DNA of 59,242 nucleotides, taken from positions 1 through 59,242 of the forward strand of contig CASGEP010000024.1 in NCBI GenBank assembly GCA_949300515.1. Direction: 5' to 3'. A model generated the notes under the pieces. It had not been told where the DNA came from and ran no database searches. It saw only the letters and a program-made list of their open reading frames with translations. Both the position numbers and the translations under genes were made by a program. The stretch is from an uncultured bacterium (GTDB taxonomy: Bacteria > Cyanobacteriota > Vampirovibrionia > Gastranaerophilales > Gastranaerophilaceae). This document shows positions 42,608 to 51,171 of this stretch, piece after piece; the stretch's first letter is position 1; each line of letters opens with the position of its first letter.

Positions 42608-43594
42608 ATAGGTGTGCATAATCCAGACAATTTTGTCAAAATGATTTATGATACACACAACCACAACCGAAACCGCAAGCCCGATTAGCGCTTTTGTAAA
42701 GTCTTTTGCGACATGTTTATAAACTTTTTTCTGTGTTTCAAACCTTAACCTGTTATACATTGCAATTTCCCTGCCTGCCAGAAGTCCCAAAAACACCCAG
42801 GTCGTGGACATCGGGATATTATTTACATTTTGAAAATACAAAAGAATTGTCGCATAGGTCAGGTCTATGATAGTTGCAGAGCGCACATCCTGCGTATTCG
42901 TTTTTAATTTCACAATATTTTGTATCTCGCCCCCTCTTTTGTACACAACCCAGCCGAGAAAAGCCGCAAAAACACAGAGGGTGAAAATCATTTGAGGAAG
43001 GTCAAGGCGCCTTGGAAGATAAACATACAAATTTGCCGCGTCCTGCATAAGCCACATAGACCACAGATAAGCAGTAGCGCTCCACTTTGCCGCATACCAC
43101 CATTTGGATATCTTTTTGCCTTTTGTGTATAAAAATTTCTTTTCAAGGGGACGGGCGATAATAAAATATAAAACGACAGACACCACAAATGCCATTATAT
43201 AGCCGATAAACGACTTTGCCAGCATTAAACTTATAACCGTACCCGAGGAAAAAATGCTTAATATTAAAAAAGCCGTTGCAACGGGAATGCCCTTTTTTGT
43301 TAAATATATAAGAATAATCGGCGGAAGGACATGCCACCAGTAAAACTGCTCCGCAAAGGGAATTCTGTCCAGCCTGCCAAAAGCCATATCCCCGTCATTA
43401 AAATACCAGCCGCAAAAGAAAGTTATAACAAGCACGGAAGCCGCAAAAAGCCATATTATCCATGCCGGCTTTTCTCTTGTGGTGCTTAAAAAAGTGCCCA
43501 GTGTTTGTATGACGTCATTTGAAACGCATGCATACAGCGACAGGCAAAAGCCCAGCATCATATAAATTTCGCTAAGTGAGATTACATTTGTCAT
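42593..43594 (-). CDS. PiT-like membrane permease
   Basis: 333 residues, about eight membrane helices. Each half contains a degenerate PiT signature: CVSNDVIQTLGTFLST near residue 24 (consensus GANDVANAxGT) and, in the second half, NNIPMSTTWVFLGLLAG (consensus IPVSTTHxxxGxIxG). Inferred to be a distant member of the inorganic phosphate transporter superfamily; substrate unproven. Tail overlaps the GlcF-like gene by 15 bp. Confidence 0.7.
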   Translation of the reverse strand: MTNVISLSEIYMMLGFCLSLYACVSNDVIQTLGTFLSTTREKPAWIIWLFAASVLVITFFCGWYFNDGDMAFGRLDRIPFAEQFYWWHVLPPIILIYLTKKGIPVATAFLILSIFSSGTVISLMLAKSFIGYIMAFVVSVVLYFIIARPLEKKFLYTKGKKISKWWYAAKWSATAYLWSMWLMQDAANLYVYLPRRLDLPQMIFTLCVFAAFLGWVVYKRGGEIQNIVKLKTNTQDVRSATIIDLTYATILLYFQNVNNIPMSTTWVFLGLLAGREIAMYNRLRFETQKKVYKHVAKDFTKALIGLAVSVVVVCIINHFDKIVWIMHTYLHLD

Positions 43595-43722
43595 ACTTCA
43601 CCAAGATTATTTTATCAAAAAAGTTATCAAAACCAATATTAAGTTTATATAAATTTTTCCTAATGTGTAAAAAATACACTTGCATTTTAGATTTTTTTGT
43701 TTTAGAATTTTATTGTGAAATA

Positions 43723-43740
43723 AATCACGAATATAAATTT
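43723..43740 (+). promoter_or_regulatory. Rex operator upstream of adhE
   Basis: TTGTGA-AATAAA-TCACGA: matches the Rex box TTGTGA-N6-TCACAA with one mismatch, about 80 nt before adhE. Rex is encoded just after adhE, supporting NADH-dependent control. Confidence 0.75.
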
Positions 43741-43819
43741 CACCAAACAAAGGCAAAAGATGTTTTTCAAATTTAAAAAAAGACAAACCAAAAAAGAGCT
43801 ATGTAATAAGGAGAACAAA

Positions 43820-46456
43820 ATGACACAAGAAAACATGGAACTTGAAAAGGTTCAAAACGAAGAACCTCGTCGACCGGTTACAAGCGCTGAAGATTTAGAC
43901 CAGGTTATCGAAAGAGCAAAGGCTGCACAGAGAATTTTTGCAACCTACACTCAGGAACAGGTCGATAAAATCTTTAGAGCCGCAGCACTTGCAGCAAACA
44001 AAGCAAGAATTCCTCTTGCTAAAATGGCGCATGAAGAATCAGGCATGGGTATTGTTGAAGATAAAGTTATTAAAAACCACTTTGCTTCGGAATACATTTA
44101 CCACAAATACAAAGATTTCAAAACTTGCGGTATTATTGAAGAAGACAAAGTTAACGGCATTAAAAAAGTTGCAGAACCTATCGGTGTTTTAGCAGGCATC
44201 GTACCTACCACAAACCCCACTTCTACAGCTATTTTTAAATCATTAATCGCTCTTAAAACAAGAAACGCTATTGTTTTCTCACCCCACCCGAGAGCAAAAA
44301 AAGCTACAATAAAAGCTGCACAAATCGTTCTTGATGCGGCAGTTACGGCAGGTGCCCCCAGAGATATTATCGGCTGGGTGGATGAACCTTCGGTTGAATT
44401 ATCCAACCAATTAATGCACCACCCAAAAATTGATATGATTTTAGCAACAGGCGGCCCCGGCATGGTTAAAGCCGCTTATTCATCAGGCAAACCCGCACTT
44501 GGCGTAGGCCCCGGCAATACTCCCGCTATCATTGATGAAACAGCCAATATTAAAATGGCGGTTTCTTCCATTCTTTTGTCAAAAACATTTGATAACGGCG
44601 TTGTTTGCGCATCCGAACAGGCAGTTATTGCAATAGACAGTGTTTATGAAGAAATTAAAAACGAATTTATGTACAGAGGTGCATATTTCTGTAATGAAGA
44701 ACAAAAACAGGCATTAAGAAACACAATGTTCCCTGAAGGCAGATTAAATGCTGGCATAGTTGGTCAAAGTGCTCATAAAATTGCTCAAATGGCAGGTTTT
44801 GAAGTTCCTGAAGACGCTAAAGTTTTAATCGGTGAAGTCAGCGACTACTCAATGGATGAACCTTTTGCGCATGAAAAATTATCGCCCGTGCTTGCAATGT
44901 ACAGAGCCTGCGATTTTGATGATGCCGTAAACATCGCATTCACACTTGTTGATGCAGGCGGTGCAGGTCACACATCCGTTTTATACACCGATGAAAGAAA
45001 AAGAGAAAGAATTGACAAATTCGCAAAAACTCTGCACACAGGCAGAATTCTAATCAACTCGCCCGCTTCTCAAGGTGCAATCGGCGACATTTATAACTTC
45101 AGACTAGACCCGACACTTACAATCGGCTGCGGTTCATGGGGCGGCAACGCAGTAAGCGAAAACGTTGGTATTAAACACTTATTAAACTACAAAACAGTAG
45201 CCGAAAGGAGAGAAAACATGCTATGGTTTAAAGTTCCGCCGAAAGTATACTTCAAACGTGGCGCTACAGATTTGGCACTTCGTGAATTAAAAGGCAGACA
45301 AAGAGCATTTATCGTTACGGACAGATACTTATTCGACTCAGGCACTGTTTACAACGTTACAAAAGTGTTGGAAGAAATCGGCGTAGATTTCCAAATCTTC
45401 TTTGATGTTAAACCCGACCCGACACTATCTACAATCAACGAAGCTATGCAGATGGTTAACGTATACAAACCCGATGTAATAATAGCACTTGGCGGCGGCT
45501 CGCCGATTGATGCGGCTAAAGTTATCTGGTTAATGTATGAACAACCCGAAACAGTATTTGATGATGTTGCAATGAGATTTATGGATATCAGAAAGAGAAT
45601 TTGCGACCTTCCTGCTCTTGGCAAAAAAGCTACAATGGTTGCAATTCCGACAACATCAGGTACGGGTTCCGAAGTTACACCGTTTGCGGTTATTACGGAT
45701 GACAAAACCCACATCAAATATCCTCTTGCAGATTACGCACTAACACCCGATATGGCAATTATCGACCCGAATTTCGTAGATTCTATGCCTAAAGGTCTTT
45801 GCGCCGCATCAGGTATCGATGCACTGAGCCACGCACTGGAAGCTTACGCAAGCTCAATGGCAACAAACTTCACAAACTCACCCGCTCTTGAAGCTGCTAA
45901 GTTAATATTCAGATACTTACCGCGTTCATACAAAAACGGCAAAGATGACCCGATTGCAAGAGAAAAAATCCACTATGCATCAGCTCTTGCAGGTATGGCA
46001 TTTGCTAACGCATTCCTCGGTGTATGCCACTCAATGGCTCACAAACTGGGTGCAGCATTTAACATTCCTCACGGTATTGCAAACGCAATGCTCTTAAATC
46101 AGGTAATTCGTTTCAACTCTAACGACTGCCCGAGAAAACAAGCAGCATTCCCGCAATACAAATTCCCCAATGCCAAAGCTAAATATGCACAGGTTGCAGA
46201 TAACCTGGGACTTGGCGGAAACAGCGACGATGAAAAAGTTGAACTGCTGTTAAATGCGGTAACAAACCTCAAGAAAGAGCTTGATATACCGCTTTCAATA
46301 AGAGAATTAGGTGTCAGCGAAGATGAGTTCTATGCTAAATTAGACGAACTTGTTGAACTTGCATTTGACGATCAATGCACAGGCGCAAACCCTGCATATC
46401 CTCTTATGAAAGAAATCAGAGAAATGTACATCAAAGCCTACAACGGCGAAGTGTAG
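43820..46456 (+). CDS. adhE: Bifunctional aldehyde/alcohol dehydrogenase
   Basis: Reduces acetyl-CoA to acetaldehyde then ethanol, recycling two NADH. 878 residues. N-terminal CoA-acylating aldehyde dehydrogenase with catalytic cysteine C263 in NGVVCASEQ; linker near 455; C-terminal iron alcohol dehydrogenase with LGGGSPIDAAK, GTGSEVTPFAV and the iron ligands in CHSMAHKLGAAFNIPHG. Family members assemble as spirosomes. ATG 43820 is preceded by AAGGAG; the frame stays open to an ATG at 43760 that has no SD. A codon choice smoother and more GC-rich than its neighbours suggests high expression. Confidence 0.97.
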   Translation: MTQENMELEKVQNEEPRRPVTSAEDLDQVIERAKAAQRIFATYTQEQVDKIFRAAALAANKARIPLAKMAHEESGMGIVEDKVIKNHFASEYIYHKYKDFKTCGIIEEDKVNGIKKVAEPIGVLAGIVPTTNPTSTAIFKSLIALKTRNAIVFSPHPRAKKATIKAAQIVLDAAVTAGAPRDIIGWVDEPSVELSNQLMHHPKIDMILATGGPGMVKAAYSSGKPALGVGPGNTPAIIDETANIKMAVSSILLSKTFDNGVVCASEQAVIAIDSVYEEIKNEFMYRGAYFCNEEQKQALRNTMFPEGRLNAGIVGQSAHKIAQMAGFEVPEDAKVLIGEVSDYSMDEPFAHEKLSPVLAMYRACDFDDAVNIAFTLVDAGGAGHTSVLYTDERKRERIDKFAKTLHTGRILINSPASQGAIGDIYNFRLDPTLTIGCGSWGGNAVSENVGIKHLLNYKTVAERRENMLWFKVPPKVYFKRGATDLALRELKGRQRAFIVTDRYLFDSGTVYNVTKVLEEIGVDFQIFFDVKPDPTLSTINEAMQMVNVYKPDVIIALGGGSPIDAAKVIWLMYEQPETVFDDVAMRFMDIRKRICDLPALGKKATMVAIPTTSGTGSEVTPFAVITDDKTHIKYPLADYALTPDMAIIDPNFVDSMPKGLCAASGIDALSHALEAYASSMATNFTNSPALEAAKLIFRYLPRSYKNGKDDPIAREKIHYASALAGMAFANAFLGVCHSMAHKLGAAFNIPHGIANAMLLNQVIRFNSNDCPRKQAAFPQYKFPNAKAKYAQVADNLGLGGNSDDEKVELLLNAVTNLKKELDIPLSIRELGVSEDEFYAKLDELVELAFDDQCTGANPAYPLMKEIREMYIKAYNGEV

Positions 46457-46466
46457 TAAAGTTCAT

Positions 46467-46498
46467 ACCGGATGGCAATATGCCATCCGGTATTTTTT
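46467..46498 (+). terminator. Intrinsic terminator of adhE
   Basis: ACCGGATGGCA-ATA-TGCCATCCGGT (46467-46491) followed by ATTTTTT. It ends 7 nt before the rex start. Confidence 0.85.
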
Positions 46499-46504
46499 AA
46501 AATT

Positions 46505-47125
46505 ATGGATAAAAAAATTTCAGACAATACAATTAATCGCCTTACCCTTTATCACTGCATTTTAAGTGATTTTTTGTCGTCGGGAGAAAGCACTATAACA
46601 TCCGTTCAGATTGCAAACCTTCTAAAAATTGACGATTCACAGGTAAGGAAAGATATTTCACTGCTTAAAAACAGCGGCAAGTCGCGCGTCGGCTATATTA
46701 TTGCCGACTTAAAGAAAGCAATAGAGGGCACTCTTGGTTTTTCGCACCCAAAAAACGCTTTTATCGTGGGTGCGGGAAATTTGGGGCTTGCCCTTGCAAA
46801 ATATGACAACTTTTTAAACTACGGCTTAAATGTTCTTGCGCTTTTTGACAACGACACTCTAAAGGTCGGTGCAACCATTAACAAAAAAGAAGTTTATCAC
46901 ATCTCAAAACTGCCCGAACTCGCGCAGGAAATGGGAGTTCAAATGGTGCTTTTAACCGTCCCCAGAAGTGCTGCCCAAAAAACCGCAGACTTTCTTGTAA
47001 ATTCAAACATAAAATATATTTGGAATTTTTCCCCGTCAGTTCTTAATGTCCCTGAAGGTGTTGAAATTTGGAACGAAAACCTCATGGGGAATTTTTTACA
47101 TTTTTCTTATAAAATTTCAAACTAA
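46505..47125 (+). CDS. rex: Redox-sensing transcriptional repressor Rex
   Basis: 206 residues: N-terminal winged helix with ITSVQIANLLKIDDSQVRKDIS (the DxSQVRKD recognition helix) and a Rossmann NADH domain with FIVGAGNLGLALAKY, then the swapped C-terminal helix. Binds operators when NADH is low relative to NAD+. I start at ATG 46505, which fits family length; ATG 46472 lies inside the adhE terminator stem. No SD. Expected target: the Rex box upstream of adhE. Confidence 0.93.
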   Translation: MDKKISDNTINRLTLYHCILSDFLSSGESTITSVQIANLLKIDDSQVRKDISLLKNSGKSRVGYIIADLKKAIEGTLGFSHPKNAFIVGAGNLGLALAKYDNFLNYGLNVLALFDNDTLKVGATINKKEVYHISKLPELAQEMGVQMVLLTVPRSAAQKTADFLVNSNIKYIWNFSPSVLNVPEGVEIWNENLMGNFLHFSYKISN

Positions 47126-47790
47126 AAATCAATATTAAAATAGCTGTCAAAATAGCTTGATGTATCTGATGTATCTATATTTTGTCCTAAATTAAAATAG
47201 GCATCAAAATACGACGATGAACCCGATGAAGTGTTTAGGTTTTGCCCCAGATTAAAATAGCTTGAAAAATATGAACCCGTGCCCGAGCTTGAAGATGAAC
47301 CCGAGCTTGAACCCAGATTTTTTGTATCTACACCGAGGTTCTCAAGTATGGAATTTGCAATCAAATTGCCGACGCAATCAACTACTTCATCATAAAGCGA
47401 CTCAAGCCGCTTCATATCGGAAGTACTGCCTTTTGAAAGATTTTTAATATCGCTTAACATAGAATCATAAATCGAGTCTGAAGATGAGCTTTGACCTAAG
47501 TTAAAGTAACCGTCAAAGTAGCTTGATGTGCCGGATGTATCAATGTTTTGACCTAAGTTAAAATAACTGTCAAAGTAGCTTGATGTATTTGAGGTATCAA
47601 TATCCTGACCGTAGTTAAAATAATTAGAAAAAATGCTTTCGGACTGCGGGAGATTTTCACTGTAGGAGTCGCTGTCCCAGTATTTGTTTAAAAAGGCATT
47701 GTGTCTTGTCGGGTCCGCCTCATCCATAGATACCGGATCCGGCTGGAACCAAAACCCTCTAAAAGTATATGAACCGTAATCAGTAGACAT
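47122..47790 (-). CDS. Orphan protein with six SSYFDxYFNLGQ repeats
   Basis: 222 residues. Six copies of a 19-residue unit (consensus SSYFDSYFNLGQNIDTS) occur: three in the first half (about 50-105), three at the C-terminus (about 170-222), separated by a helical segment (about 108-160, with LYDEVVDCVGNLIANSILENLG) and a serine/glycine linker. Alternating aromatic and polar residues suggest beta strands or a filament. No signal peptide. SD ATAAGGAGAGAGATT precedes the ATG; tail overlaps rex by 4 bp. No known family recognised. Confidence 0.78.
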   Translation of the reverse strand: MSTDYGSYTFRGFWFQPDPVSMDEADPTRHNAFLNKYWDSDSYSENLPQSESIFSNYFNYGQDIDTSNTSSYFDSYFNLGQNIDTSGTSSYFDGYFNLGQSSSSDSIYDSMLSDIKNLSKGSTSDMKRLESLYDEVVDCVGNLIANSILENLGVDTKNLGSSSGSSSSSGTGSYFSSYFNLGQNLNTSSGSSSYFDAYFNLGQNIDTSDTSSYFDSYFNIDF

Positions 47791-47843
47791 AATCTCTCTC
47801 CTTATAACTTAATAAAAACATTTTGTGAAAAAAAATTGCCTGC

Positions 47844-47886
47844 AAAAAAACGGTCATCCTGACAAAATGCCAAAATGACCGTTTTT
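47844..47886 (-). terminator. Intrinsic terminator of rpmB
   Basis: Arms at 47847-47857 and 47875-47885 (minus strand AAAACGGTCAT and ATGACCGTTTT, 11 bp) followed on the minus strand by a T run. Confidence 0.7.
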
Positions 47887-47909
47887 ATAGTATTTTAATT
47901 TTTTAGGAC

Positions 47910-48101
47910 TTATATAGCCTTTTTAACTTTTCCCGCTCTGATACATGAAGAACAAACGCGAATTCTTTTTACAACACCGTTGATATTTGCCTTAACAGTG
48001 TGTAAATTCGGCAGTTGTCTGTGAACATGTTGTTTATGTGAGAAGGAAATCTTAGCCGCTTTAATGGACTTTTTTCCGCAAATTTCGCATACGATTGACA
48101 T
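47910..48101 (-). CDS. rpmB: 50S ribosomal protein L28
   Basis: 63 residues, zinc-type L28: CEICGKKS at the N-terminus and CSSCIRAGKV at the C-terminus form the four-cysteine site; SFSHKQHVHRQLPNLHTVK is the rRNA-binding core. Single gene with its own terminator. Confidence 0.96.
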   Translation of the reverse strand: MSIVCEICGKKSIKAAKISFSHKQHVHRQLPNLHTVKANINGVVKRIRVCSSCIRAGKVKKAI

Positions 48102-48170
48102 AGTTCATCCTTTCAAGTGATAGTGTCTTATTTTAATGATAAAATAAAAACAGATAAAATCAAGCAATTT

Positions 48171-48890
48171 TTACTGTTGATAAATCCACACATCAAAATT
48201 TTCCGCTCTAAACTTTGAAGCAACCTGCTTTGCGACTTCTAAATCCTGAAAAGAACCGACCTGAAGCGCATATATATCGCCTACTTTTCTTATAAAAGGT
48301 GTTGTTCCGCGGTTAACTTCCCTGACGGCATCCTGAGCGGAGCGGGCATCCTCAAAAGTTTCATATTTACCTATCAAAACTTTTGAGTAAACTTCAACAG
48401 TTGCCTCTTTTATAATCTGCGGCAGGGGTGAAACATCGGAACTCTGCGTTGTTTCAACCGTATCATCAAGCGGAACCACATCAGAGGTTGAGCCTTCTTC
48501 TTTTATTTTTGCATACTGCTCAAGGTCCATAACTTCATTGTCGGTTTTTTCGCTTGAAATAATTCTTGCCTCGCTCGGCGCGTTTTCTTCAAGCTGAATT
48601 AATTTCAGCCTGTTATCTATAAGTTTTTTAGCTTCGCCTCCGAAGCCCTGCGGCAAAATGGAATTGTCAGCCTGCTTTGAAGCACTGTCCAAGTTTCTTC
48701 CGTATTCGATGTCAATTCTTGTGGAATATCTTCTGACCACCTGCACGACAAGGGCAAATATAATGGAAAAAGTTATTATAAAAATCCAAAAGGCAATCCT
48801 GAGCCTGGAAGAACGCTGTTGCCGCTGTTCAAGCCTCGGATTAATTTTGCTTTTTTTATATGTAAGATAGTCAGGAGAATTCATACTCAT
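48171..48890 (-). CDS. SPOR-domain single-pass membrane protein
   Basis: 239 residues: short cytoplasmic N-terminus, one membrane helix (about 28-50), a polar periplasmic linker and a C-terminal SPOR domain (about 165-239; YSKVLIGKYETFEDARSAQ and YALQVGSFQDLEVAKQVASKF). SPOR domains bind denuded septal peptidoglycan, so a role in cell division or envelope is likely. Confidence 0.88.
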   Translation of the reverse strand: MSMNSPDYLTYKKSKINPRLEQRQQRSSRLRIAFWIFIITFSIIFALVVQVVRRYSTRIDIEYGRNLDSASKQADNSILPQGFGGEAKKLIDNRLKLIQLEENAPSEARIISSEKTDNEVMDLEQYAKIKEEGSTSDVVPLDDTVETTQSSDVSPLPQIIKEATVEVYSKVLIGKYETFEDARSAQDAVREVNRGTTPFIRKVGDIYALQVGSFQDLEVAKQVASKFRAENFDVWIYQQ

Positions 48891-49448
48891 TTATTCAATA
48901 ACACCTCTTACCTTGCATTTTGCCATATAAATGCTTTTGCACTCACTGCAGAAGGCATCCATAATATCTTGCGCCAAACTTTTAACATTATCAATACCCA
49001 TCTCGCTTAGTGACGATACCTCAAGCGGGGCGCCGTCGGGTATGATATTTAAAGCGGTATGAATAAGCGAAGACGTTACGGACTTTGTTGCAATTGAAAC
49101 GGAGAGTTTTTTATTGTTATAAAAAATATCATCTCCGTCTCTTACAGTCTTAACTCCCCGCTTTTCAAGGACTTCTTTTATGATTGAAACAAAAAGTCTC
49201 TGGCGCCAAACCATCTCGCCAAGGGGCACCTCAAAACACTCTATTATAAAATTAAGCATTTTTTTTGAGTAAATAGGCTCATTGTTAATTACATCTTCTA
49301 TATCGACCATTTCATCAAGTTTAACATCAACTTCGCCGACAAAAGACACAATCGCATCCGTGCCTATATGAAAATTTTTATATATCCAATGAGGCGAAAG
49401 CTCTTTACCCGTATATTTAATTTCTTTATCAATAAATAGACTTTTCAT
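48891..49448 (-). CDS. DUF366-family protein
   Basis: 185 residues over the full family length: ELSPHWIYKNFHIGTDAIVSFVGEVDV at the N-terminus, GEMVWRQRLFVSIIKEVL in the middle, SIATKSVTSSLIHTALNI and the ending with C-x-C-x19 KCKVRG-type residues. Family function unknown; mostly found in archaea and some bacteria. Lies 20 nt downstream of queC on the same strand. Confidence 0.8.
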   Translation of the reverse strand: MKSLFIDKEIKYTGKELSPHWIYKNFHIGTDAIVSFVGEVDVKLDEMVDIEDVINNEPIYSKKMLNFIIECFEVPLGEMVWRQRLFVSIIKEVLEKRGVKTVRDGDDIFYNNKKLSVSIATKSVTSSLIHTALNIIPDGAPLEVSSLSEMGIDNVKSLAQDIMDAFCSECKSIYMAKCKVRGVIE

Positions 49449-49468
49449 ACCAACACTTAAATTGTGGG

Positions 49469-50143
49469 TTAAAAAAAGAGTTTTATCAAGTCTTTGTTAA
49501 CACTTTTTAAAATTGCATCCCGCAAACGCCTGCAAGACTCGCATTTGCCGCAATGTTTTAACCCGCTTATTTTTTTAGAATTGTAACAACTCTTTAAATA
49601 TTCAAGCGGGGCTTTTTTTTCAACCGCAAGGTTTATTATCTCGTATTTTTCCAGTTTTTCAAGCGGGGCAAGGATTTTAGGATGTTTCAGGGTAGAGTAT
49701 TCAAAAAACCCGTCCGCAACTTTTAAAAATTCGGCGCTGTTATCGCTGAATGTGCCCGCTTCTTCTTTGTTTGCACCGATGATTATATAATCAAAGCCGT
49801 ATGCATCCGAAAAACTTGCGGCAATATTTAAAAACAAACCGTTTCTGTTTGGCACCCAAACGGCCCTGGCACTTGCTTCATCCGGCTTTTCAAAGTCTAA
49901 ATTACGTGAAGCGTTTGTAAGGGCATTGTTTGTAATTTCCGCTAAAAACGGCAGTTTTATTACCCTGTGTTCAATGTTGTAAAACTCTGAAATCTGCGCT
50001 GCAGCCTCAATTTCCTCCTCAAACGCTCTTTGAGAGTAGTCAAAAGTAAGTGCAAGCTCAACTTTGCAATACTCACTTGCGGCAGCAACGCTTACAAGAC
50101 TGTCCAAACCGCCCGAGAGTAATACTACCGCTCTTTTACTCAT
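49469..50143 (-). CDS. queC: 7-cyano-7-deazaguanine synthase
   Basis: Converts 7-carboxy-7-deazaguanine to preQ0 with ATP and ammonia, a step to queuosine. 224 residues; PP-loop LLSGGLDS, middle GANKEEAGTFSDNS and the zinc site CYNSKKISGLKHCGKCESC. ATG 50143 is chosen because GAGG lies 9 nt upstream and it overlaps the HEAT gene stop (ATGAGTAA). Other queuosine genes are not in the window. Confidence 0.94.
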   Translation of the reverse strand: MSKRAVVLLSGGLDSLVSVAAASEYCKVELALTFDYSQRAFEEEIEAAAQISEFYNIEHRVIKLPFLAEITNNALTNASRNLDFEKPDEASARAVWVPNRNGLFLNIAASFSDAYGFDYIIIGANKEEAGTFSDNSAEFLKVADGFFEYSTLKHPKILAPLEKLEKYEIINLAVEKKAPLEYLKSCYNSKKISGLKHCGKCESCRRLRDAILKSVNKDLIKLFF

Positions 50144-51098
50144 CTTCATCATCCTCAACTTCAAGTATAATATCCTGCGCTTCTTCTTTGCAGTCCGCGC
50201 TTATTGTTTCATCAGAGAGGAGTTTTATAAGCCCGTCGCGCCCTTCAAGGTTATAAAAAGCAGCCACGGCATTTTTTCTTACCTCCGGGTCCGAATCGTA
50301 AAGCATTTTCCATATCAAATCCGCCGCCTCGTCAATGCTGGAATTCATAATCGATTCCATCGCATTAATCCTCACCTGCGCGGACTCGTCGCAAAGCGCC
50401 TCTTTCAGAGCATCAACAGCTCTTGTGTTTCCCGTAAAATCAATTTTATTTAAAGCTTCGATTATTCTTTCTTTTAAAAAGGTAAATTTATTCAGAAAGC
50501 TTTTTTTTGCTTTCAAAATACTTACGAAAGCATCAAGCGCACGCTTGTCGCCTATCATTCCAAGAGCCAGAGCGGCTGACTCGCGTACATAAACGGATTT
50601 TTCATTTTCATCCGATACCACATCTATCAAAGACTCAACAGCGTTTTTATCTCCGATTTTACCGAGCGCCTCAGCTGCCGCAAGGCGAAACTTATAATTC
50701 CCGTTTTTATCGTTCAGACAGTACAACAACACGGGCACCGCTTTTGTATCTTTATAGCTTGAAATAGCTTTAATGCATAAAACCTTTAAATTGATATACT
50801 CGCCGGTGTCGCTAAAGTCTTTTTTGTCGCAATCCATCACAAAGTCAATCAAATCATCAAGGTTTTTTGTGTGTCTTAATTTATCAATCTCTTTTATGAG
50901 CCTCTGTAAAAAATTAGGGGTCTTAATTTCCCCCAGAAGTTTAGAATATATTTCGCACAGCTCATCCCTGTCATGTTGAGATTTTAAAGCGGCAAAGACA
51001 GACTCAAAATTATCCTGAGATTTTTTAATCTCATCTCCAATCTCAAAGATGATTTCACTCGATAATTTTTTTTCGCTCATCAAATAACCCAACATCAT
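50136..51098 (-). CDS. HEAT-repeat protein
   Basis: 320 residues. PBS-lyase/HEAT repeats fill about 90-310 (for example RLAAAEALGKIGDKNAVESLIDVVSD, RESAALALGMIGDKRALDAFV and RINAMESIMNSSIDEAADLIW). The C-terminus is very acidic (EDDEDE). Likely an interaction scaffold. Start uncertain: ATG 51098, ATG 51095 and ATG 51080 are possible. Confidence 0.85.
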   Translation of the reverse strand: MMLGYLMSEKKLSSEIIFEIGDEIKKSQDNFESVFAALKSQHDRDELCEIYSKLLGEIKTPNFLQRLIKEIDKLRHTKNLDDLIDFVMDCDKKDFSDTGEYINLKVLCIKAISSYKDTKAVPVLLYCLNDKNGNYKFRLAAAEALGKIGDKNAVESLIDVVSDENEKSVYVRESAALALGMIGDKRALDAFVSILKAKKSFLNKFTFLKERIIEALNKIDFTGNTRAVDALKEALCDESAQVRINAMESIMNSSIDEAADLIWKMLYDSDPEVRKNAVAAFYNLEGRDGLIKLLSDETISADCKEEAQDIILEVEDDEDE

Positions 51099-51159
51099 AA
51101 CCTAACTATAGTATAGTTGAGAAATTTTAAAAAACAATATCTGCATATAAATTTTATGT

Positions 51160-51171
51160 TAAAATTTTAAT
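51160..51171 (+). promoter_or_regulatory. Candidate leaderless -10 before dgt
   Basis: TAAAAT at 51160-51165 is 6 nt before ATG 51172 and no SD exists; the -35 is poor. Confidence 0.3.

Noticed and set aside
43760-43819. N-terminal extension of AdhE
   Set aside because: Twenty lysine-rich residues with no SD; ATG 43820 has AAGGAG and fits family length.
46467-46491. Rex or other operator
   Set aside because: The dyad is GC-rich with a T-run after it and lacks TTGTGA; it is a terminator.
46472-46504. Earlier start of rex at ATG 46472
   Set aside because: The ATG lies in the adhE terminator stem, adds 11 residues absent from the family and has no SD.
47122-47790. Repetitive DNA as CRISPR or VNTR outside a gene
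   Set aside because: The period is 57 bp, in frame, imperfect and encodes a consistent protein motif with a good SD.
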